Assembly (NCBI GenBank): GCA_016194905.1
Contig: JACQAP010000008.1
Coordinates: 186,001 to 250,000, forward strand
Length of the DNA stretch: 64,000 nucleotides
From: Betaproteobacteria bacterium
GTDB lineage: Bacteria > Pseudomonadota > Gammaproteobacteria > Burkholderiales > JACQAP01
Direction: 5' to 3'
The notes below the pieces were generated by a model, which saw nothing but the letters and a program-made list of their open reading frames with translations, did no database searches and was not told the origin of the DNA. Positions 1 to 7,955 of the stretch are shown here, one piece after another. Every line of letters starts with the position of its first letter. Within the stretch, counting starts at the first letter, position 1. A program made the translations under genes and the position numbers.

Positions 1-2
1 AG

Positions 3-329
3 TCTCTTGGTGTGGCGGTCAGCGGCATCGAAATCGTCCTGTTCGGCGTGGCTGCCGTCGCTGCGGTTACCGCGGTGCTGGTCGGCGGCACCGTCGGTTT
101 TGTCGGCCTGATCGTGCCCCATCTGGTGCGCCTGCTTGGCCTCGCGGACCACCGCTGGCTGTTACCCGGTTCGGTTCTCGTCGGCGGCGGTTTCCTGACA
201 CTGGCCGACACCGTGGCCCGCAGTGCCTGGGCGCCTTTGCAGTTTCCCGTCGGGGTGCTCACCGCGTTGCTCGGCGTGCCGATCCTGCTGCTGCTTCTTG
301 CAGGCAAAAACAAAGATGCTGCGCACTGA
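3..329 (+). CDS. FecCD/BtuC-family ABC permease, 3' part only
   Basis: This is the C-terminal third of a polytopic inner-membrane permease; the 5' end lies outside the window. About 108 codons remain, reading in frame from base 3. The visible part has the FecCD hallmarks: a hydrophobic helix, then the conserved stretch GFVGLIVPHLVRLL, then two more hydrophobic segments around a TLADTVAR motif. The family imports iron siderophores, haem, cobalamin or other metal chelates as a dimer with a BtuD/FecE-type ATPase. That ATPase is the next gene and overlaps the end of this one, so the two are probably translationally coupled. The ligand cannot be told from this fragment. Confidence 0.85.
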   Translation, partial: SLGVAVSGIEIVLFGVAAVAAVTAVLVGGTVGFVGLIVPHLVRLLGLADHRWLLPGSVLVGGGFLTLADTVARSAWAPLQFPVGVLTALLGVPILLLLLAGKNKDAAH

Positions 330-1089
330 AGATTTGCGGCTTGCTTATCCCGGGCAGATGCTCGTCGACGGACTGTCGATGGAGTTTCGGCCGGGTGAAG
401 TGTGGACCGTGCTCGGTCGCAATGGCAGTGGCAAGTCCACGCTATTGCATGTGCTCGCCGCGTTGCGGCCGCCCGAGGCGGGCCATGTCACGCTGAAGGA
501 TTCGATGGTCGGTAACGCGCCCAGACGCGCGCTGGCGCGGCACATCGGCGTACTCCTGCAGGAGGAGAGTCGCGAATTCTGGGGCAGCGTGCGCGACTAC
601 GTTCTGCTCGGGCGCTATCCGCATGCGCGCAGTCCATTCGGATGGAGCGCGGAGGACGAACGCATCGCCGAAAGCGAGATCGAAGCGATGCATCTGGGCG
701 GCCTCGGCAACCGTGCTTTTACCTCGCTCTCCGGTGGAGAGCGTCAGCGCGCGCGCGCGGCGGCGCTGTTCGCGCAACGGCCTGCCGTCTATTTGCTCGA
801 CGAGCCCTTGCAACATCTCGATCTGCCGCACCAGGTGGCGGTGCTGGAGCGGCTCTCGAACGAAGCGCGCAATCGAGACGCGATCGTTGTCATGGTGTTG
901 CATGATCTCCTCTTCGCCGCCCGCTACTGCAACCGTTTCCTGCTGCTGTTCGGGGACGGACGCTTCAGCGTCGGTCCTGCAGACGAAGCATTGACCGCGG
1001 ATCACCTCGGGGAGCTGTATGGATTTCCTCTGGTGCCGGTCGAGGTCGGCGGCGAACGCCTGTTCCTGCCGGGAAGGCAATCGGGGTAG
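316..1089 (+). CDS. ABC transporter ATP-binding protein (BtuD/FecE type)
   Basis: A 257-residue nucleotide-binding subunit that would power the FecCD-type permease upstream, for uptake of a metal chelate or cobamide. Visible motifs are Walker A GRNGSGKST at about 34-42, Q-loop Gln82, signature LSGGERQ at 138-144, Walker B VYLLDEP at 158-164 and H-loop His196. The ATG at 316 was chosen because homology starts at MLRTEDLRLAYPG; the longer frame from 223 has unrelated sequence ahead of it. The gene overlaps the permease end by 14 bases, which is typical of this operon type. All catalytic motifs are intact. Confidence 0.88.
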   Translation: MLRTEDLRLAYPGQMLVDGLSMEFRPGEVWTVLGRNGSGKSTLLHVLAALRPPEAGHVTLKDSMVGNAPRRALARHIGVLLQEESREFWGSVRDYVLLGRYPHARSPFGWSAEDERIAESEIEAMHLGGLGNRAFTSLSGGERQRARAAALFAQRPAVYLLDEPLQHLDLPHQVAVLERLSNEARNRDAIVVMVLHDLLFAARYCNRFLLLFGDGRFSVGPADEALTADHLGELYGFPLVPVEVGGERLFLPGRQSG

Positions 1090-1099
1090 GGGTCGCATG

Positions 1100-1105
1100 T
1101 ATAAT
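1100..1105 (+). promoter_or_regulatory. possible -10 box ahead of pcnB
   Basis: A perfect TATAAT hexamer lies in the 69-base gap between the ABC ATPase and pcnB, 53 bases before the pcnB ATG. No good -35 hexamer is visible at normal spacing, so the call rests on the -10 match and position. Two near-identical GAATTCTCC tracts (about 1127-1150) follow it in the leader. Confidence 0.35.
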
Positions 1106-1158
1106 CCCCGCTTTCACGCCGCCACAGAATTCTCCACTACGGAATTCTCCGCTATTTG

Positions 1159-2511
1159 ATGATTCGGAAACTGCTTCGCCGGGTATTCTCCGGCCGGTCA
1201 TCGCCGTCTGCCCAGCCGCAGGTCATTCCGCGCAGCAAGCACGGTCTATCCAGGGACAAGATCAGCTCGAGCGCGCGGCGCGTCACCACCGGGTTGCAGG
1301 AAAAAGGATTTGCGGCTTATGTGGTCGGCGGTGCGGTCCGCGATCTGCTGCTCGGACTGGAGCCGAAAGATTTCGACATCGCCACCGACGCCACGCCGGA
1401 GCAGGTGCGCAGCGTATTCCGGCGCTCGCGCATCATCGGACGGCGTTTCCGCCTGGTTCACGTCATGTTCGGCGAAGACACGGTGGAGGTATCCACGTTT
1501 CGCGCGCGCCAGGGCGGCGAACAGGAAGATCAGCGCGCCGACGAGCACGGCCGCATCCTGCGCGACAACGTGTTCGGCACCCGGGAAGAGGATGCCACCC
1601 GGCGTGATTTCACGATCAATGCGCTGTTCTACGATCCGACGACCGAACAGATCCTGGATTTCTGCGACGGGCTCGACGACCTGAAAGCGCGTCGCCTGCG
1701 CATGATCGGCGATCCCGATCAGCGCTATCGCGAAGATCCCGTGCGCATGCTGCGCGCCGTGCGTCTTTCCGCCAAACTCGGCCTCAAGATCGAGGCCGAC
1801 ACCCGCGCTCCGATCAAAAGTCTCGCACCATCGCTTGCCAATGTGCCGTCGGCGCGGCTGTTCGAAGAAATGATGAAGTTGCTGTTCTCCGGGCATGCCA
1901 CCGCCTGTCTGCTGCAATTGCGCCAGGAAGGACTGCACCACGGTCTGTTGCCGATGCTCGACGTGATTCTCGAGCAACCGATGGGAGAGCGCTTCGTGAT
2001 GATGGCGCTGAAGAGCACGGACGAACGCATGCGCGCGGACAAACCGATATCGCCGGGCTTCCTGTTCGCGGCGTTGCTGTGGCACGAAGTGCTGGCGGCC
2101 TGGAAACAGTCGCAGGAAGAGGGCCTCAATCCCCTGCCGGCGCTGTTCAAGGCGATGGATCACGTGATCCACGTACAGGCCGAAAAACTGTCCATCCCGC
2201 GGCGCTTCGGTGCGGACATGAAGGACATCTGGGCATTGCAGCCGCGCTTTCTCGGTCGCTCCGGACGCCGGCCCTATAGCGTGCTTGCTCATCCGCGCTT
2301 TCGCGCCGCGTACGATTTCCTGGTGCTGCGCTGTGACAGCGGCGAAGTCGATGCCGAGATCGCGGAATGGTGGGACAACTTCCAGAAAGCCGACGAAGAA
2401 ATCCGCAAGCAGATGCTGCTTCCGGATCGCAGTCCGCGCCGGCGCCGGCGCCGGCGCAAACCGGCTGGCGGAAATGCCGAGCCGGGAGCGGCTCCCACCG
2501 GGTCCGAATGA
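1159..2511 (+). CDS. pcnB: poly(A) polymerase I
   Basis: Adds poly(A) tails to RNA 3' ends in the cytoplasm, promoting degradation of mRNA fragments and small RNAs. The 450-residue product has the class II nucleotidyltransferase core: GGAVRDLLLGLEPKDFDIAT at 57-76, with the metal-binding pair Asp71 and Asp73, then a RRDFTINAL motif. The PAP-specific N-terminus (RKLLRRVF, then PRSKHGLSRDKISS) and the arginine-rich C-terminal tail favour PcnB over a CCA-adding enzyme. The start is the ATG at 1159; a TTG directly before it is less likely. folK follows with an ATGA overlap, the usual proteobacterial pcnB-folK arrangement. Confidence 0.93.
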   Translation: MIRKLLRRVFSGRSSPSAQPQVIPRSKHGLSRDKISSSARRVTTGLQEKGFAAYVVGGAVRDLLLGLEPKDFDIATDATPEQVRSVFRRSRIIGRRFRLVHVMFGEDTVEVSTFRARQGGEQEDQRADEHGRILRDNVFGTREEDATRRDFTINALFYDPTTEQILDFCDGLDDLKARRLRMIGDPDQRYREDPVRMLRAVRLSAKLGLKIEADTRAPIKSLAPSLANVPSARLFEEMMKLLFSGHATACLLQLRQEGLHHGLLPMLDVILEQPMGERFVMMALKSTDERMRADKPISPGFLFAALLWHEVLAAWKQSQEEGLNPLPALFKAMDHVIHVQAEKLSIPRRFGADMKDIWALQPRFLGRSGRRPYSVLAHPRFRAAYDFLVLRCDSGEVDAEIAEWWDNFQKADEEIRKQMLLPDRSPRRRRRRRKPAGGNAEPGAAPTGSE

Positions 2512-3011
2512 TCGCGCGCAGGGCAGCGGCGGAGGCCTTTGTCGGCCTCGGTGCCAATCTGGAAAATCCGTTGCGGCAGATCAGGCAGGCAATCGCAGAA
2601 CTCGATGTCATCGAACACACCCGCGTAATGGTCGTTTCTTCGCTGTATCGCAGTGTCCCGGTCGGCTACGCCGAGCAGCCGGATTTCATCAATGCGGTGG
2701 CAAAGCTGCAGACCCGGCTATCGCCGCATGAACTCCTCGACGCACTGCATGTCATCGAGAACCGCCACGGACGCCTGCGCTCGGTACGCAACGCGCCGCG
2801 CACCCTGGATCTTGACCTGCTGTTATACGGAATGCTCGTCGTGCACGAGGAAGGGCTGACATTGCCGCACCCGCGCATGCATGAACGGGCCTTCGTGCTG
2901 CTGCCGCTTGCCGAGATTGCTCCGGACGCGCCTTTGCCGGGGCACGCGTCGGTATCGCAACTGCTGGCGCAAGTCGATCGCAGCGGCGTGGAGAAACTCG
3001 ATGTCGCCTGA
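2508..3011 (+). CDS. folK: 2-amino-4-hydroxy-6-hydroxymethyldihydropteridine pyrophosphokinase
   Basis: HPPK transfers pyrophosphate from ATP to 6-hydroxymethyl-7,8-dihydropterin in folate synthesis. The 167-residue product has the N-terminal AFVGLGANL, the central RNAPRTLDLDLLLY motif carrying the metal-binding aspartates, and the PHPRMHERAFVLLPL motif near the C-terminus. Length fits stand-alone HPPK. The ATG at 2508 overlaps the pcnB stop by four bases (ATGA), implying translational coupling. The 3' end overlaps the next kinase gene by 11 bases. All family motifs are present. Confidence 0.94.
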   Translation: MIARRAAAEAFVGLGANLENPLRQIRQAIAELDVIEHTRVMVVSSLYRSVPVGYAEQPDFINAVAKLQTRLSPHELLDALHVIENRHGRLRSVRNAPRTLDLDLLLYGMLVVHEEGLTLPHPRMHERAFVLLPLAEIAPDAPLPGHASVSQLLAQVDRSGVEKLDVA

Positions 3012-3642
3012 GAAGTATCGCTACATCGTCGTCGAGGGGCCGATCGGCGCGGGCAAGACCAGCCTGGCGCGCAGGTTGTCGGCGCATCTGGGCAAGGCAT
3101 TGCTGCTCGAGGATCCGGATTCCAATCCCTTTCTCGCCCATTTTTACGAAGATCCGCGCCGCCATGCGCTGGCGACACAGTTGTTTTTCCTGTTCCAGCG
3201 TGTGCAGCAGGTCGGCGGGTTGAAGCAGATCGACCTGTTCGAGGGCGGCACCGTCGCCGATTTCATCCTCGACAAGGATCCGTTGTTCGCCAGCCTGACG
3301 TTGTCCGATGACGAGTTGCATTTGTACCAGCAGATCTATGGACACCTGATGCCGCAGGCACCGACGCCCGACCTGGTGATTTATCTGCAGGCTTCTTCGG
3401 AAAAGCTCATTGAGCGCGTGCACAAGCGCGGCGTAACTTACGAACGCAATATTTCCGAGCAATATCTGGTGCGGCTCGCCGACGCCTACAGCCGGTTCTT
3501 CTACCAGTTTTCGGCCGCGCCGCTGCTGATCGTCAACAGCGAACACCTGAATTTTGTTGATGACGCGGGTGATTTTGCTTTACTGTTGCGCCGCATCACC
3601 GAAATGCGGGGCCCGCGGGAGTTCTTCAGCCGCGGTGAATAA
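3001..3642 (+). CDS. deoxynucleoside kinase family protein
   Basis: A 213-residue P-loop kinase of the dNK family (deoxyadenosine/deoxyguanosine kinase type), which phosphorylates deoxynucleosides for salvage. The P-loop is GPIGAGKTS at 13-21, a LFEGGTVADFILDKD segment fits the dNK substrate region, and the lid is basic (ERVHKRGVTYERN). The ATG at 3001 lies inside the folK end, so the genes are coupled. Betaproteobacteria often keep this kinase between folK and panB, as here. The preferred base cannot be read from sequence alone. Confidence 0.85.
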   Translation: MSPEKYRYIVVEGPIGAGKTSLARRLSAHLGKALLLEDPDSNPFLAHFYEDPRRHALATQLFFLFQRVQQVGGLKQIDLFEGGTVADFILDKDPLFASLTLSDDELHLYQQIYGHLMPQAPTPDLVIYLQASSEKLIERVHKRGVTYERNISEQYLVRLADAYSRFFYQFSAAPLLIVNSEHLNFVDDAGDFALLLRRITEMRGPREFFSRGE

Positions 3643-3649
3643 CAACTGT

Positions 3650-3806
3650 TAACCGCAAAGGCGCCAAGGCGCAAAGGTGACGCGAAGGAAATCAGGATTG
3701 GAAGATTGTTCCTACTCCGCGACTCCGAACAATGGCGACGTTTCCCTTTTTTGGTGTGCCATTGCTCTTCTTTGCGTTCCCTTTGCGCCTTTGCGACTTT
3801 GCGGTG
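3650..3806. repeat. inverted pair of degenerate GCAAAGG-type repeats
   Basis: The gap between the dNK gene and panB starts with AACCGCAAAGGCGCCAAGG and a related following unit, and ends with a reverse-complement run (CCTTTGCGCC, then GACTTTGCGGT). The arms, each about 35-40 bases, flank a unique middle. In RNA they could form a long imperfect stem across the gap. The right arm ends just before the panB start region. Confidence 0.6.
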
Positions 3807-3817
3807 AAATGGATCAA

Positions 3818-4609
3818 ATGAAAGTCACGACCAGCGTTTTGCAGAAGATGCGGCAGGAAAACGACCGCATCACCATGTTGACCTGCACGGATGCGAGCTT
3901 CGCTGCGCTGCTCGACGCCGCCGGCGTCGACATCTTTCTCGTTGGCGATTCGCTGGCGATGACGGTGCAAGGCCATGACTCGACGCTGCCCGTGACCATG
4001 GACGACATGGTCTATCACACCCGCATCGTCGCCCGCGGCACCAAGCGTGCGCTGGTGCTGGGCGACATGCCCTTCGGCAGTTACCAGAAAAGTCCGCAGC
4101 AGGCTTTCGACAACGCCGCGAGGCTGATGAGTGCGGGCGCGCACATGATCAAGCTGGAAGGGGGAGAGATCATGGCCCCGCAGATCGAGTTTCTCGCCAA
4201 GCGCGGCATTCCGGTCTGCGGACATATCGGCCTTACGCCGCAATCGGTACACGCACTCGGCGGCTACAAAGTGCAGGGCAAGACCGACGACACTGCGCAG
4301 CAGTTGGTAAGTGCGGGCAAGGCGCTGCAAGACGCCGGCGCGAGCCTGATGGTGGTCGAACTGGTGCCCGCCGCCGTCGGCAAAATGCTGACCGAAGCCC
4401 TGGCCATTCCGGTGATGGGGATCGGTGCCGGGGTGAATTGTTCCGGACAGATCCTGAATCTTTACGACATGCTCGACATCTATCCCGGAAAGAAGCCGCG
4501 CTTCGTGAAGAATTTCATGCAGGGCGCATCGTCCATCGCCGATGCGATTCAGCGCTTCGTCGCCGAAGTCAAGGCCGGAACATTCCCGGCTGCCGAACAC
4601 AGTTTCTAG
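3818..4609 (+). CDS. panB: 3-methyl-2-oxobutanoate hydroxymethyltransferase
   Basis: First committed step of pantothenate synthesis: transfers a hydroxymethyl group from methylene-tetrahydrofolate to 2-oxoisovalerate, making ketopantoate. The 263-residue product matches the family length. It has the N-terminal MLTCTDASFAALLD, the metal-binding region VGDSLAM, then GDMPFGSY, KLEGG, the VCGHIGLTPQS loop and GIGAGVNCSGQIL. The ATG at 3818 gives MKVTTSVLQKMRQ; an in-frame ATG at 3809 would add three residues, and the repeat next to it makes the choice uncertain. panC follows after another inverted repeat. Confidence 0.93.
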   Translation: MKVTTSVLQKMRQENDRITMLTCTDASFAALLDAAGVDIFLVGDSLAMTVQGHDSTLPVTMDDMVYHTRIVARGTKRALVLGDMPFGSYQKSPQQAFDNAARLMSAGAHMIKLEGGEIMAPQIEFLAKRGIPVCGHIGLTPQSVHALGGYKVQGKTDDTAQQLVSAGKALQDAGASLMVVELVPAAVGKMLTEALAIPVMGIGAGVNCSGQILNLYDMLDIYPGKKPRFVKNFMQGASSIADAIQRFVAEVKAGTFPAAEHSF

Positions 4610-4618
4610 AGGAGCAGG

Positions 4619-4728
4619 ACTTAGGGGCTAGGGACTAGGGGTTTGGGGCTAGGGTCTAAAACAAACATGGCGGCGCCATGTTGTCTTTCCCTGCCCCCTA
4701 CTCCCTAACCCCTAGTCCCTAGCCCCTA
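4619..4728. repeat. inverted pair of CTAGGG-type repeats
   Basis: Between panB and panC, the left arm (about 4619-4657) is built of variants of GGGGCTAGGGACTAG. The right arm (about 4690-4728) is its complement, with units like CCCTAGTCCCTAGCCCCT. The middle holds the small palindrome ATGGCGCCAT. It has the same layout as the other intergenic pairs here but a different unit. A one-sided run of the same unit is at 44132-44161. Confidence 0.65.
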
Positions 4729-4732
4729 AAAA

Positions 4733-5566
4733 ATGGAAGTCATCAAGACAGTCGCCGAACTGCGCGAACGGCTCAAGCGTGAAACGCAGGTCGCCTGCGT
4801 GCCGACCATGGGCAACATCCATGACGGGCACCTGAGCCTGGTGCGCATCGCGCGCAGCCAGGCTCCCGTGACGGTCACCACCATCTTCGTCAATCGGCTG
4901 CAGTTCGGACAGGGCGAGGACTTCGACAAATACCCGCGTACCTTGGAAGACGACTGCGCGAAGCTCGATGCCGAAGGCAACACCATCGTGTGGGCACCGG
5001 ACGAGAAGCAGATGTATCCGGAGCCGCAAACCTTCTACGTCGATTTGCCGAAGGTGGCCAACAAGCTCGAGGGCCGCTTCCGGCCCGGGCATTTTCGTGG
5101 CATGGCCACGGTGGTGCTGAAACTGTTCAACACGGTGCAACCGCAGATTGCGGTGTTCGGCAAGAAGGATTACCAGCAACTGGCGATCGTGCGCCAGTTG
5201 GTCGACCAGTTCGCGCTGCCGATCAAAATCGTTCCGGCGGAAACCGTGCGGGCCGAGGACGGCCTGGCGCTGTCATCGCGCAACCGCTACCTGTCCGCCG
5301 AGGAAAGAAAGGAAGCAACGCGGTTGCGCGAAGCTATCCTCGGAGTCCGGGACGCGGTGCTCAGCGGCGACCGCAATTTCATTGCGATGGAATACGCGGC
5401 CGGTGCGCTCCTCGCGCGGCATGGGTGGAACGTGGACTACGTGGTGGTGCGCAACCAGCGCGCCGTATTGCGTCCCGACCCCAATGACAAGGCACTCGTC
5501 ATACTCGGCGCCGCCAAGCTCGGCCAGACGCGGCTGATCGACAATATTGAAGTGCAGGCGCCGTAA
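4733..5566 (+). CDS. panC: pantoate-beta-alanine ligase
   Basis: Last step of pantothenate synthesis: ATP-dependent condensation of pantoate with beta-alanine through a pantoyl-adenylate. The 277-residue product has PTMGNIHDGHL, a slight variant of PTMGxLHxGH with the two active-site histidines, then FVNRLQF, the GKKDYQQL motif and the RAEDGLALSSRNRYL motif. The C-terminal dimerisation region is present. panB and panC are neighbours, as often in proteobacteria, but here separated by a repeat pair, so readthrough from panB is not certain. Confidence 0.94.
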   Translation: MEVIKTVAELRERLKRETQVACVPTMGNIHDGHLSLVRIARSQAPVTVTTIFVNRLQFGQGEDFDKYPRTLEDDCAKLDAEGNTIVWAPDEKQMYPEPQTFYVDLPKVANKLEGRFRPGHFRGMATVVLKLFNTVQPQIAVFGKKDYQQLAIVRQLVDQFALPIKIVPAETVRAEDGLALSSRNRYLSAEERKEATRLREAILGVRDAVLSGDRNFIAMEYAAGALLARHGWNVDYVVVRNQRAVLRPDPNDKALVILGAAKLGQTRLIDNIEVQAP

Positions 5567-5781
5567 CTGCGAAAAAAAGCGTTGACGCGGAGGTCGCGGA
5601 GAAAAAAAAGAGGACGCAGAGGAATAACCGGAAGGAACGCAGTGAAAATGCGGACTATGCGACGACTCTCGCAGCCTTGCAGTGAGCGATCAAATTTCCC
5701 GTTTCAGTTTTTCTTGTTTTCCTCGGCGCGCCCCTGAAGGGGGTATTGAAAATAATTCTCTGCGGTTCAAGAATTTCCTTT

Positions 5782-6711
5782 GTGACGATTCTCTTCTGCA
5801 GTCAGTCCGAATCGCCCGAACCCTGGCGCCTAGCCTGTGCTCGTGCCTTTCCGCGCATGGCGTTTCGCGTTTGGCCGGATACCGGACAGCGAGACGCAAT
5901 CCGTTATGCCCTGGCGTGGAGGCAACCGCCGGGTGCGCTTGCCGGATTGCCCAATCTGAAGGCGATCCTGGTGCTCGGTGCCGGCGTCGATTCGGTGTTG
6001 AGCGATCCCGGGTTGCCGGCCAATGTCCCGGTGGTGCGGCTGGTGGACGCGGGACTGCCGGGGCCGATGGCGGAATACGCGCTCTACGCGGTGCTGCATT
6101 TCCAGCGGCGCATGTCGGATTACTTCGGCCAGCAGCGGGCCACGATCTGGCAGCCTCGCGACGAATCGCTCGCCAGGCAATGGCCGGCCGGCGTGATGGG
6201 ACTCGGCGTGATCGGTGCCGCCGTGGCGCAGCGAATCGCCGCGCAAGGATATCCTGTTGCCGGCTTGAGCCGAAGCGGCAAACCCGTCGAGGGCGTCGAA
6301 GTGTTTGCCGGAGCGGCAGGCTTCGAGCCGTTTCTTGCGCACACGCGGGTGCTGGTGAACGTGCTGCCGCTGACACCCGAGACACGCGGAATTCTCAGCG
6401 CCCGTACTTTCGCTGCAATGCCTTGCGGCAGCTACGTCGTGAACATCGGCAGAGGAGAGCACGTAGTCGACGTCGATCTGATTGCCATGCTGGACTCAGG
6501 CCAACTTGCAGGGGCGATGCTGGACGTGTTCGAGCAGGAACCTCTGCCCGCCACGCATCCGTTCTGGCGTCAATCGAAGGTTATCGTCACGCCGCACGTG
6601 GCGGCGCCGACACTTGCTTCGGAATCCGAAGCACAGGTCGTCGACAACATCAGGCGGCTGGAACGCGGCGAGTTCCCGCTGGGCCTCGTGGATCGCGCCA
6701 AAGGCTACTAG
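5782..6711 (+). CDS. D-2-hydroxyacid dehydrogenase, glyoxylate/hydroxypyruvate reductase A-like
   Basis: A 309-residue NAD(P)H-dependent reductase of the GhrA group, which reduces glyoxylate and hydroxypyruvate. The Rossmann motif is GLGVIG, followed by VNVLPLTPETRG, the catalytic arginine in NIGRGEHVV, a glutamate in DVFEQEP and the catalytic His in TPHVAAPT. The GTG at 5782 was chosen because VTILFCSQSESPEPW aligns with the usual GhrA N-terminus and gives the family length. A TTG 12 codons upstream is possible. The roughly 215 bases between panC and this gene hold a purine-rich repeat run near 5585-5640. Confidence 0.82.
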   Translation: MTILFCSQSESPEPWRLACARAFPRMAFRVWPDTGQRDAIRYALAWRQPPGALAGLPNLKAILVLGAGVDSVLSDPGLPANVPVVRLVDAGLPGPMAEYALYAVLHFQRRMSDYFGQQRATIWQPRDESLARQWPAGVMGLGVIGAAVAQRIAAQGYPVAGLSRSGKPVEGVEVFAGAAGFEPFLAHTRVLVNVLPLTPETRGILSARTFAAMPCGSYVVNIGRGEHVVDVDLIAMLDSGQLAGAMLDVFEQEPLPATHPFWRQSKVIVTPHVAAPTLASESEAQVVDNIRRLERGEFPLGLVDRAKGY

Positions 6712-6956
6712 CTCACCTTGCACGCGCGATGGTCTGGATTGTTGCGTCTATCCAAGGCGGCGTGCGGAGTTCGCCAGAAAGGCAGGGCTTTACCTCGGGA
6801 TTTGCGGCCTAATCTGGAAGCCGTTTGTGTACGGCATGCACAATGTTTTCAATCAAAGAAGTACACTGGCATTTACGTAAAGGTCGGCCAAGATAGGCCG
6901 CAAAAATTGTATCTGTATCTTGTTGGAGCGCGACTCCCCTCACACGGAAGGTTGGT

Positions 6957-7409
6957 ATGGCGAACGAACTTGAAATGATGATCGATCAAACGCGGATCAT
7001 CGAAACAATCAACGAGCTCTTCATAGGCACCGATAATCGAGACTGGGCTCTTGTGAAGAGTTGTTTCGCGTCAAGCGTACTGTTCGACATGTCTTCCCTT
7101 GGCGCGGGCGACCCCCAAAAGATGGCACCCGACGAGATTGTCGCCGCGTGGGATGCCGGGCTCAAGCCACTCAAGGCGATACATCATCAGGCGGGAAACT
7201 ACATAGTCCGCGTTTCCGGCATTAAGGCTGAAGCCTTCTGTTACGGCATCGCGAGTCACTATCTGCCCAACAAGACCAACGTGAACACCCGTACGTTTGT
7301 CGGAAGCTATGACTTTGAGCTTCTGAAAACTGCCGGGAAGTGGAGAATTTCCAAGTTCAAATTCAACCTGAAGTACCTTGACGGCAATCCGAATCTCGAG
7401 AGCTCGTGA
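6957..7409 (+). CDS. SnoaL-like / NTF2-fold protein
   Basis: A 150-residue single-domain protein of the nuclear transport factor 2 superfamily. The pattern is typical: helix ETINELFIGTDNRDWALVKSCF, a strand with FDMSSLG, the central AIHHQAGNYIV with a His pair, and the C-terminal WRISKFKFNLKYLDGN. Members include cyclases, isomerases and many uncharacterised stress proteins, so the reaction is unknown. A GGAAGG tract sits just before the ATG. Codon use and setting (small unrelated genes, an attC-like site nearby) suggest a mobile cassette origin. Confidence 0.7.
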   Translation: MANELEMMIDQTRIIETINELFIGTDNRDWALVKSCFASSVLFDMSSLGAGDPQKMAPDEIVAAWDAGLKPLKAIHHQAGNYIVRVSGIKAEAFCYGIASHYLPNKTNVNTRTFVGSYDFELLKTAGKWRISKFKFNLKYLDGNPNLESS

Positions 7410-7457
7410 ATACGTTGCGCCACAACCGGAACATTGGGCATAGGGAGAGGCACGGTC

Positions 7458-7850
7458 ATGGGTAGCTTCTACGTAAACCTCACGGTTCGCAGCGGGAACC
7501 AAACCGCCGTCGCTGCAGCCGTTGAGGGCCGCTCTGCTGGTGAGATTACCGACGAATACGATTCCTCCCCAGGCTACTTTGACTCTGATGCGGAGCCCTC
7601 TCCGCCTGCTGGTGGTAACGCGGAAATTCTATGTGCAGCATTCGACAGTTCGGCTTTGGATCGCGTTGAAGAGGTTCTCCGAAAATCTGGTTACGATGAT
7701 GACGGCTATGTCTTTGCAAACGAGCGCCACGCAGACCTGGTGACCGCACTGGGGATACCAAGCTTTTCTGTCGGCCTTGGCTTTGGATATGCCGCAGACG
7801 GCGACTTGCCAGAGGGTTTATCTGAGGATCAATTGATTCACGTAAGTTAA
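7458..7850 (+). CDS. hypothetical acidic protein, cassette-like
   Basis: A 130-residue soluble protein without a recognised family. It is acidic, with DEYDSSPGYFDSDAEPSP in the middle and a glycine-rich GLGFGYAADGDLPEGL near the end, and no signal peptide or membrane segment. GGGAGAGG lies a few bases before the ATG at 7458, which is why this start is preferred over the TTG at 7434. The stop is followed six bases later by an attC-like site, the normal position of a gene in an integron cassette. Function unknown. Confidence 0.65.
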   Translation: MGSFYVNLTVRSGNQTAVAAAVEGRSAGEITDEYDSSPGYFDSDAEPSPPAGGNAEILCAAFDSSALDRVEEVLRKSGYDDDGYVFANERHADLVTALGIPSFSVGLGFGYAADGDLPEGLSEDQLIHVS

Positions 7851-7856
7851 GACTAT

Positions 7857-7954
7857 GCCCAACCCCGCAATCTGGAGGAGCGTCCGACAGCTGCGCTGTC
7901 GAGTTCCCGCCGCGCTGCGCGCGACGGCGCCCGGTTGACGACATCGCGTTAGCC
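7857..7954 (+). other. integron attC-like recombination site
   Basis: A 98-base element fills the gap between two small genes. It opens with GCCCAAC (R'' type, RYYYAAC) and ends with GCGTTAGCC (R' type core GTTAG). Two internal palindromes are visible: CGACAGCTGCGCTGTCG (7885-7901), and a GC-rich arm pair around CGCCGCGCTGCGCGC. The downstream gene starts two bases after the terminal core and the upstream stop is six bases before the first core, as in cassette arrays. The terminal cores pair imperfectly (two mismatches in seven), so the site may be degenerate. No integrase gene is in the window. Confidence 0.55.
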
Positions 7955-7955
7955 T

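Noticed and set aside
7410-7457. Possible second attC between the SnoaL and acidic-protein genes
   Set aside because: The gap is 48 bases, too short for a normal attC, and only a weak ATTGGGC is visible with no partner core.
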